A DNA stretch of 64,000 nucleotides. Origin: a virus. Location of the stretch: positions 1-64,000 of the IMG/VR virus record IMGVR_UViG_3300042558_002764. One strand, given 5' to 3'. The notes under the pieces are model-generated. The model was not told the DNA's origin and searched no databases. It saw only the letters and a list, made by a program, of their open reading frames with translations. Positions 57,482 to 64,000 of this stretch are shown here, one piece after another (position 1 is the first letter of the stretch; each line of letters begins with the position of its first letter). A program made the position numbers and the translations under genes.

Positions 57482-59254
57482 ATGCCTAGAAGTATAAAAG
57501 AAATACTTGAAGATTATAAACAAGAGGTAAATTCAGGCTCAAAAGGCCTGAATTTTAGTGCATATAAAAATGAAATGATTACCGAAAAAAGAGTAAAGGT
57601 ACCTGGTATTGAAAAAAACGTTGCTACAAGTGCTGGTGAAGGGTACTCAAACATGGATGTTGTTAAACAAAATCTAAGGTCTTTAGGTTTTGACGTTGAT
57701 GATTTGGGTAAACAAAAAACTGTTGCTCAATTAATGGCAGCACCTTTTGGTTTTAAATTTTCACTTCTTTGGCCTAAAGAAAATAAATGGGGTGAAAAAA
57801 GTTATGTTACTCTATCAATAAATGATAAAGCAGTAGAAGCCGATAGAATTGATACTAGAGCAAAAGTTTCTAACCCAAATAGTAATGGTAAATTAATATT
57901 AGAAACAAAATTAGGTCCGGCAATTATTTTTATAGACCCTAAAGAAATAGAAAGAACTTTAGGTGGTGATGCCGGTAAGTTACCACCAGGTAAAAAAGGT
58001 GAAAACTATAAAAGAATGTTAGAAGAAGGTGTTACTTATAAAGTACAAGTAGATTCAGACGTTATTTTATCAGGAGAAGGTAATGAAGAAACAGAGGGGG
58101 AGGAAACAGAAAAAGAAATTCCAATTCCAGAAGAAATCGCTTCAGGTAAAAATAGAAATGAAATTTTTAGATTATTACTAAAAGGTTTTGGTAAATACGA
58201 TGGAGCTGTTGTTTATGGTGATGGTTTTAAAGACCCTGAAATGGCTAAAGAATATTCTAAACTACAAAGAGAAGTACAAAAGGGTAATGCTAGTAAAGAA
58301 GATTTAAAAGAGTTTAGGGAAAAGTCTGGTAGGGATTCTTACAGTATGATGGTTTCTAATTTAAGAAAGTCATTTCCAAATAACTTTTTAAAAAACTTAT
58401 CAAAAGTTTTCCCTGAATTTAATATTCAATTTACAAAACAAAATGTCGAAGAAAATTATACTTTATCTGAAGATGAAAAAAACAAAGACAAATATAAAAG
58501 ATGGAATTTAGTTTTTCCTGGTAAAGTTGTGGGGGGTCAGACCTTAGACAATTTAGATAAGAACGTTAGAGAATTTATGGTGGCAGTTAAAAAATGGTTT
58601 GCTGTACCTGTAAAGGGGCCTGATGGTAAAAAACGTTCTTATAGTATTTCTTATGATGAAGACAAGGTAAATCAGTACTGGAATAATTTTTACGGTACTA
58701 AAACTGAATCTAAGTTAACACTTTCAAATATTTTAATGGAAATGTTAAAAGAAGAAGATGATACAAATGGTGGTAAAACAGTTAAACCCGATTATCTTTT
58801 ATTAAAAATATTACCTGGTGGATTACAAACTATTGATGAAGGTCAAGAAGACGTTGAATCTCGTGAGGTGGGGGGTTCAAAAGGTTCTAAAAAACAACTT
58901 ATTGATGCTGTTTTAGTTGAAGCGTCAGCTTTCTTTAAAGAAGGGGAGGACGGTAAAATAAATCAAAATGATTTAAATGTATTACCTGGTTATTCTAACG
59001 ATAAAACTTATAGTGATAAAAAAGGTAAGTCCAATTTAAACATCGAATACACTAAGGACGGTAAAGTAACTAAAGGTGTTATAACCATTAAAAATAATAC
59101 TAAATTAACTAATTTATTAACAGAAGTTATTAGGGGTGGTGATATGAAAATCAAAAAATCTAAAACAGATAGTAAATTTATTATCTTATATTATCCTTCA
59201 CAAACAGAAGTTTCAAATAAAATTAATAACACTTGGAGTGAAATTTTAAAATAA
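57482..59254 (+). CDS. Hypothetical virion protein with leader
   Basis: A 590-residue protein. It begins MPRSIKEILEDYKQEVNSG, matching the shared leader pattern, and contains compact domains: KQNLRSLGFDVDDLGKQ, PFGFKFSLLWPKENKWG, EIERTLGGDAGKL, and an acidic linker near residue 205-220. NLRKSFPNNFLKNLSKVFPE near 300 resembles NLQKSFPEF in the 806-residue protein at 51779, so the two share a small domain. LSNILMEMLKEEDD later echoes the leader motif. No known family. Position just before the tape measure suggests a tail- or head-associated structural protein. Confidence 0.6.
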   Translation: MPRSIKEILEDYKQEVNSGSKGLNFSAYKNEMITEKRVKVPGIEKNVATSAGEGYSNMDVVKQNLRSLGFDVDDLGKQKTVAQLMAAPFGFKFSLLWPKENKWGEKSYVTLSINDKAVEADRIDTRAKVSNPNSNGKLILETKLGPAIIFIDPKEIERTLGGDAGKLPPGKKGENYKRMLEEGVTYKVQVDSDVILSGEGNEETEGEETEKEIPIPEEIASGKNRNEIFRLLLKGFGKYDGAVVYGDGFKDPEMAKEYSKLQREVQKGNASKEDLKEFREKSGRDSYSMMVSNLRKSFPNNFLKNLSKVFPEFNIQFTKQNVEENYTLSEDEKNKDKYKRWNLVFPGKVVGGQTLDNLDKNVREFMVAVKKWFAVPVKGPDGKKRSYSISYDEDKVNQYWNNFYGTKTESKLTLSNILMEMLKEEDDTNGGKTVKPDYLLLKILPGGLQTIDEGQEDVESREVGGSKGSKKQLIDAVLVEASAFFKEGEDGKINQNDLNVLPGYSNDKTYSDKKGKSNLNIEYTKDGKVTKGVITIKNNTKLTNLLTEVIRGGDMKIKKSKTDSKFIILYYPSQTEVSNKINNTWSEILK

Positions 59255-59261
59255 GTTTTAA

Positions 59262-62057
59262 ATGGCTGACGAAAATTTTGGGCAAAATAAAAAAGACGCC
59301 AAAGAATACTACGATACCCAAAGGCAAATAGCCAAGGTTATTAAACAACAAACCGAAAGTTGGTCAACATATGGTGATGCTCAAAAAACTGTTTCTGAAA
59401 ATGCTAAACAGATACGAGATACACAGAAAAGAATTAATGAGTTATTAGCTGAAGGTTCTAAGGAAGCTAAAGCTGAAGCAGCTGAACTACAAAAACAAGT
59501 TGATTATACTAGAGAATTAAACAAAGAATTAGCTAAAACTAGTGTCCTATTAAAAGCTGGTGGTAAAGCCATTGGTAAATGGGGTATGGACAAATTGTCA
59601 AAAGGTTTTGACAATATTCTAGATAGGTACAACAGAATGGATAGGTCTTCTAGAGAAGCAGCTATCAACATCGGTATGTCCACCACTAGAATGAACCAGT
59701 TTAGAATGGTTGTGGCAAAATCACAGTCTAGTTTAACCGCGATGGGTGTTGAACTTGAGAAAGCTGGTCAAATGCAAGAATCTTTTGCTGACGCTACAGG
59801 TAGACAAGTGATGTTAACCGAAAAGACATTGGTACAAATGGCTGCTTTAGCTAAGACAACTGGAATGGCTGAAGAAGAAATGGCTGGTTTAGTTGGTCAG
59901 ATGGATTCTTTCGGTATGGGGGCACAAGCCTCGTCACAAGCAATAAGTAATATTGTACAAAGAACAAATAAGTTAGGACTTAATACCAAAAACGTGATGA
60001 AAAAGATTACACAGAATGTGGGTCTTTTAAATAAACTTAGTTTTAAAAATGGTATTAATGGTTTAGCTAAAATGGCTAGATATTCAGAAAAATATAAATT
60101 GTCGTTAGAAGCTGCAGCTGGTTTCGCTGAAAAGGTAATGAGACCTGAAGGTGCTATTGATGCGGCAGCTAATTTACAGGTGTTAGGTGGTAGTATGGCT
60201 CAAATGGGTGATGCTTTTCAGTTAATGGGTCAGGCAAGAAATAACCCTGAAGAATTTATAAAGACTATCACAAAAGGTGCTGCGGAAGCTGCACAATGGG
60301 ACGATGTTTCCAAAAGTTTTAAAGTTAGTGCTTATCAAATGGATAGGTTAAGAGAGGCGTCTGAAGCAACAGGTATCTCTGTGGAAGAATTAGCTGGGAC
60401 TGCTAAACAAACAGCTAAGATGAATATGTTTGGTAACCTAATTAAAATTTCTGGTGATGATAAGGAATTCTTGTCGGGGATAATGGAACTTGACAGTAAA
60501 GGTCAGGCTTTCCTTTTTGATGAGAAGGGTCATAAACAATATTTAAAAGATTTAAGTGCAACAGACCAACAAGCTATAGCGGATAAATTAACCGCGGAAA
60601 AAGAAACTGAAAAAGAAAGAGCAATATCAAGACAAACTTCACAAGATTTATTAGTGAATAATTTAAATGCATTGTTAGATAAATTAATGCCAGCAATAGT
60701 TAAATTTGACGATAGTCTTAGACCTATGTTGGAATCTTTGTTAAAGAAACTTGGTTCATGGGTTGATTCTTTAATTAAAAACCCTTGGTTACTTAAACTA
60801 GCTTTAGGTCTATTGGTATTTGCTAAAGTGGCACCAATATTATCAGCAATTCTTTCCCCATTAGCTTGGTTGTTGAAGGGTAGAATGTTAGCTCGTGGTT
60901 TTAATGCAGGTGTTGCTAAAGGACCTTTAGGTGCCGCGGGTGCAGCTAAAAGTGGTGCACAAAGTGGTGCTGGTGGTAATATGGTTAAAGCTAAATCAGG
61001 TAAAATGTACAACGCTGATAGCCCACAAGGAAAAATGATTAGTACTAAAGGTGGGACTCAACCATTAGGTGGAGGTCAGTCTGGTCAAGCAGGTAAGGCT
61101 AGTCAAATGGGTGATTCAACGGGAAAATCGGCAACAAACATGTTAAAAGGAGCCGCAGCTATATTAATCTTATCAGCAGCTTTATTTGTATTCGCTAAAG
61201 CGTTACAGGAGTTTGAAAAGTTACAAAATGGGTGGCAAACATTAGCTTTAGCCGCAGTTAGTCTACTTGTTTTATCTGGAGCTTTATACGTTGTCGGTCA
61301 GATAATGAGTAAAGCAAGTACAAATATATTATTGGGGTCTGTAGCTATATTAGCCTTAGGTATTGCGTTGATACCGTTTGCTTACGCGATGTCATTACTC
61401 GCTGGTGTGGGTGTGGGTACTATGTTAGGTGCCGCATTAGCCCTTGGTGCTTTTGCGTTAGCAGCATTTTTAATGGGTGTGGCTCTTGTACCTATTTTAT
61501 TAGGTGCTGTAGCAATTGCCGTTTTGAGTTTAGCTTTGATGTTATTCGGGACAGCTCTACAAATGGTAGCACCTGGAATGGAAATGTTCTTATCTTCACT
61601 TTCACAATTACCTTCATTAATTGGTCCGTTATTTATGTTTGGTCCGGCCTTAATGTTAGCGTCTGTTGGTATATTTGCTTTATCAGTTTCTTTATTCGCG
61701 TTAGGTGCCGCTTGGTGGTTTGGTGGGAGTGCCTTTAAAGATTTAACACATAGTCTTGCAGCACTTAAAGGATTAGACCTTTCTGGTATGTCATCTTCCA
61801 TAAGGGCAATAAATCGTGTTGATTTGGATAAGATTGAGGCTATTAAAGATTTGGCTTCAATGCTTTCTTTAGTTAGTTTGTTTGGTGGTATTAAAATTGA
61901 ATTTGGTGATATCGATGTTAAAGGTACTATTAATCTTAAAGGAGGGAGTGGGGTTAGTAGAGGTACTGATTGGGTTAACGACCCTGTATTTGTTTCCAAA
62001 CTTAAAAACCTTATTTGGGAATCTACCGGTAAAGGTAAAAAGGGCGGCAAATCCTAA
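59262..62057 (+). CDS. Tape measure protein
   Basis: A 931-residue protein. The first 120 residues are coiled coil, including heptad-like TQKRINELLAEGSKEAKA and LQKQVDYTRELNKELAK. Residues about 150-470 are helical and Ala/Met rich, as in tape measures. The last 400 residues contain five or more hydrophobic stretches (LALGLLVFAKVAPILSAIL, AAAILILSAALFVFAKAL, ILLGSVAILALGIALIPF, and others), typical of the membrane-penetrating end. It sets tail length and is ejected with DNA. It is longer than T4 gp29 (590), predicting a longer tail. The high Ala content uses more GC-rich codons than its neighbours. Confidence 0.88.
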   Translation: MADENFGQNKKDAKEYYDTQRQIAKVIKQQTESWSTYGDAQKTVSENAKQIRDTQKRINELLAEGSKEAKAEAAELQKQVDYTRELNKELAKTSVLLKAGGKAIGKWGMDKLSKGFDNILDRYNRMDRSSREAAINIGMSTTRMNQFRMVVAKSQSSLTAMGVELEKAGQMQESFADATGRQVMLTEKTLVQMAALAKTTGMAEEEMAGLVGQMDSFGMGAQASSQAISNIVQRTNKLGLNTKNVMKKITQNVGLLNKLSFKNGINGLAKMARYSEKYKLSLEAAAGFAEKVMRPEGAIDAAANLQVLGGSMAQMGDAFQLMGQARNNPEEFIKTITKGAAEAAQWDDVSKSFKVSAYQMDRLREASEATGISVEELAGTAKQTAKMNMFGNLIKISGDDKEFLSGIMELDSKGQAFLFDEKGHKQYLKDLSATDQQAIADKLTAEKETEKERAISRQTSQDLLVNNLNALLDKLMPAIVKFDDSLRPMLESLLKKLGSWVDSLIKNPWLLKLALGLLVFAKVAPILSAILSPLAWLLKGRMLARGFNAGVAKGPLGAAGAAKSGAQSGAGGNMVKAKSGKMYNADSPQGKMISTKGGTQPLGGGQSGQAGKASQMGDSTGKSATNMLKGAAAILILSAALFVFAKALQEFEKLQNGWQTLALAAVSLLVLSGALYVVGQIMSKASTNILLGSVAILALGIALIPFAYAMSLLAGVGVGTMLGAALALGAFALAAFLMGVALVPILLGAVAIAVLSLALMLFGTALQMVAPGMEMFLSSLSQLPSLIGPLFMFGPALMLASVGIFALSVSLFALGAAWWFGGSAFKDLTHSLAALKGLDLSGMSSSIRAINRVDLDKIEAIKDLASMLSLVSLFGGIKIEFGDIDVKGTINLKGGSGVSRGTDWVNDPVFVSKLKNLIWESTGKGKKGGKS

Positions 62058-62149
62058 TTAATATATAAGCATTTATTATTTATTATTAATACTTATTTTT
62101 AATTAAAGCTGATATGCGCTAAAATTAGTAAGTAAATTTAAATATGTAA

Positions 62150-62157
62150 ATATTTAT
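62150..62157 (+). promoter_or_regulatory. ATATTTAT element before the last gene
   Basis: GTAAATATTTATATAAAAA ends 18 bases before the ATG at 62176. Confidence 0.5.
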
Positions 62158-62175
62158 ATAAAAAAGTTTAAAGGT

Positions 62176-64000
62176 ATGCCAAACGCGATAAACCCAAATG
62201 ATTATAATATAGATTTTTTCGCCACCGATTTTATTGGTGTTACGACAGCAGAAAGTTTTAGAGATTATCTTTTTAGTAAAAATTTACCTGACTTACCACC
62301 TGAATTAATTAACGGTGCGGCAGGTAACTTTAGTAGTGACTATGCTGAAAAAGGTTTGGAGAAATCCATTAATTATACAAGTATATCGAATCCCGGTGAT
62401 ATTGATGAGTGGTTGGTGGAGGGTAATTTTTCCACTTCACTTCACGAAGTTAGAGATATTAATTTATTATCAGGTAATAACTATGGGCCACCGACAATCG
62501 AGGCCTATAATGAACCAGGTTTAATACCTGAAAACACAGGTTTCTTACAATACCCTACTTCTTCAGGTGGAGACGACCTTAAATCAATTTTATTAAGTGA
62601 CCAATTAGCAGGTTTAGGACCTGGAGCGGCAATTAATTTTCCTTCAGACTTAAATGATATTGCGAAAGATAGAAGAAAAGAAGAAGCTATTAATAGACTT
62701 AAACTTAAAGCTCAAGATAATATTTTAGGTAAATTAAATTTAGACCCTTTTGGATTATTAGCGGGAGAAGATTTAATCCTTAGAGATTATAAAATCACAA
62801 CAAGACCGACAGTTTTAGGTAAGGTATTTGAATTTTTTAGTGATGCAGCAGATGTAACAATACCGAATAGTCCAATACCGTCAGGTGCCTTTGGTTCCTA
62901 CGGAGATTTAGATAACCCAGTTTCGTATTCCGATTTAATGGACTCTACTGGTTCTGGTACAAAAACTTTAATCTATAACGCTGTAGCTAGAAATAAATAC
63001 GGACCTACATTAAGTGAACCAAAAGGTTTCTTAGCAAATACTTTTGGAGCAGGACAAGCTGCACAAAAAAATAATTATTTATCACCCGCTAGTACAACAT
63101 TAGGACAAGCGTTAGGAATTCCTTTAATAGATAAAATAAATCAGGCTGTAGGAAAAGCGGTTGACGCTTTAAATGGTGGGGTTAATAACGGGGTTGGTAT
63201 AGAAGGAAATACACCACCCACAGAAACAGAAAACCCATCAATCACATTAGACAATATCCAAGAAAACGCACAGGCTGAATTTGATACATTATGGAATGGT
63301 CAAAATATAGATACTTGGCAAACACAGGGACCCATAACTAAAATAGAGATACCTGGTATTGGATTAAGTCTAACTATTCCTGATAATGGACCCGATGGAC
63401 CTATAGGTACAAAAATACCTATGAATGTTGGTGATGAATTTTACCCAGGAGAAATAAATGGTTCTAAAAATAGTGGTATATCTTATGATAGGGGAATGTA
63501 TTGGGGTAGTCACACCAACAACCCATTTAAAAAAGGTATTTTAAAATACACACAAGATTTAATTAATAATTCTAGAAATACAAAAGATTATAAAGATAAA
63601 GCAAGATTTGTCGGTGCAACAAACGACGCCTCAAATTTTGATGCAAAAAGTGGTAGACATAATAATTACTCTATGGGTAACACCGTTACTGATGCAGAAA
63701 ACAATTTTTATTGTCGTTCTTGGTCTGTAAGAAATCCATACAGAAAAGTTAGTGATTTAATTAGACACGGAGGTGGTGTTGATTCTTCTGGTAATACAAG
63801 AAGTTTAACAAGAGAAGATTTAAATTTAAGTGTATTAGATAATAATGGTTTTGTTAAAATAGCACCATATGTTGGGGATTTTAAATCTAGAAGTTTCAGC
63901 ACTGATGGTAGTGAAAATAATTTAGAATCTGGTGTATTAAAATTAGGAAATCCACAAATTCAAAAATACATGTTGTCTATTGAAAATTTAGCTTGGCAAA
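62176..64000 (+). CDS. Large structural protein, 3' end outside window
   Basis: An open frame starts at ATG 62176 and continues past the window, giving over 600 residues so far. It begins MPNAINPNDYNIDFFATDF with Asp/Asn-rich sequence, then a helical segment (DIAKDRRKEEAINRLKLKA), Pro/Gly rich regions, and near the end SWSVRNPYRKVSDLIRHGG and KYMLSIENLAW. The last motif is one I know from large structural proteins of uncultured T4-like phages, but the name is uncertain. Position after the tape measure suggests a baseplate or tail-hub protein. The frame is uninterrupted over 1.8 kb. Confidence 0.75.
   Translation, partial: MPNAINPNDYNIDFFATDFIGVTTAESFRDYLFSKNLPDLPPELINGAAGNFSSDYAEKGLEKSINYTSISNPGDIDEWLVEGNFSTSLHEVRDINLLSGNNYGPPTIEAYNEPGLIPENTGFLQYPTSSGGDDLKSILLSDQLAGLGPGAAINFPSDLNDIAKDRRKEEAINRLKLKAQDNILGKLNLDPFGLLAGEDLILRDYKITTRPTVLGKVFEFFSDAADVTIPNSPIPSGAFGSYGDLDNPVSYSDLMDSTGSGTKTLIYNAVARNKYGPTLSEPKGFLANTFGAGQAAQKNNYLSPASTTLGQALGIPLIDKINQAVGKAVDALNGGVNNGVGIEGNTPPTETENPSITLDNIQENAQAEFDTLWNGQNIDTWQTQGPITKIEIPGIGLSLTIPDNGPDGPIGTKIPMNVGDEFYPGEINGSKNSGISYDRGMYWGSHTNNPFKKGILKYTQDLINNSRNTKDYKDKARFVGATNDASNFDAKSGRHNNYSMGNTVTDAENNFYCRSWSVRNPYRKVSDLIRHGGGVDSSGNTRSLTREDLNLSVLDNNGFVKIAPYVGDFKSRSFSTDGSENNLESGVLKLGNPQIQKYMLSIENLAWQ

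Noticed and set aside
61382-62050. 222-codon minus-strand ORF inside the tape measure gene
   Set aside because: Antisense to the Ala/Gly/Leu-rich part of the tape measure; its Pro/Asn/Ala content mirrors that composition.
62315-62524. Small plus-strand ORF near the start of the last gene
   Set aside because: It lies in another frame of a long open gene starting at 62176, whose amino-acid pattern is clearly the coding one.
1-64000. tRNA genes, CRISPR arrays, insertion sequences, integrase/attachment sites
   Set aside because: No cloverleaf with a conserved T-loop, no regularly spaced direct repeats, no transposase or integrase motif was seen on reading; a covariance search would be needed to exclude a tRNA.

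Overview
The window looks like part of a large AT-rich genome of a T4-like, contractile-tailed phage (myovirus), probably one infecting a Bacteroidota host. T4-type virion genes are recognisable: tail sheath, tail tube, OB-fold spike, a gp26-type baseplate/tail chaperone and a tape measure protein. So are T4-type replication and transcription genes: a family B DNA polymerase, a gp55-like late sigma factor and PhoH. The Bacteroidota assignment is inference. It rests on start codons preceded by A-rich leaders rather than Shine-Dalgarno sites, on two promoters of the TTTG-N18/19-TAnnTTTG type, on a tiny host-style lipoprotein, and on a DUF2061 membrane protein beside an APS kinase gene. No tRNA, CRISPR array or insertion sequence was seen.

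Layout. 0-0.14 kb: the 3' end of a plus-strand gene closed by a bidirectional terminator. 0.17-5.6 kb (minus): baseplate/spike and virion genes. 5.7-10.3 kb (minus): late sigma factor, two glycosyltransferases, a HAD-like protein and PhoH. 10.4-19.4 kb (minus): a glycan island with GDP-mannose dehydratase, GDP-fucose synthase, GT10 and GT11 fucosyltransferases, three methyltransferases and several GT2-type enzymes. 19.4-28.5 kb (minus): an HslV/proteasome-beta-like protein, dUTPase, a DEDD exonuclease, another glycosyltransferase, small virion-type proteins and DNA polymerase. 28.6-35.5 kb: a second glycan island with a plus-strand sulfotransferase-like gene, a second GT10 enzyme, a three-module glycosyltransferase, a DUF2061 protein, a NadM-like adenylyltransferase, an APS kinase-HAD fusion and a two-module glycosyltransferase. 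35.5-40.6 kb: lysozyme, DHH phosphoesterase, DUF3310 and SNF2 helicase. 40.7-64 kb (mostly plus): neck/tail genes, adhesin, sheath, leader-bearing virion candidates, tube, gp26-like protein with an overlapping small partner, tape measure, and a large structural gene that runs off the window. Interspersed minus-strand genes here are an RHH regulator, a membrane protein, ClpP, a 2OG oxygenase and an M20/M42 peptidase.

The most striking content is a phage-encoded glycan system. It contains both enzymes from GDP-mannose to GDP-L-fucose, three fucosyltransferases of two families, O-methylation candidates, about eight other glycosyltransferases, and a sulfate-activation set with a sulfotransferase candidate. 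Together these could build a fucosylated, methylated and possibly sulfated glycan on the virion or on the host surface.

Two genome-wide patterns stand out. An ATATTTAT element lies about 4-40 bases before at least 14 genes, always in the coding-strand orientation, and is a candidate late promoter. Separately, about nine otherwise unrelated proteins start with a short amphipathic leader ending near [IL]-x-E. This resembles T4 capsid-targeting propeptides and suggests that enzymes such as the lysozyme, the DHH and HAD phosphatases and other proteins are packaged in the virion. Several genes of 17-56 codons (9418-9588, 23137-23190, 44351-44509, 49950-50069) were found by reading the sequence directly.
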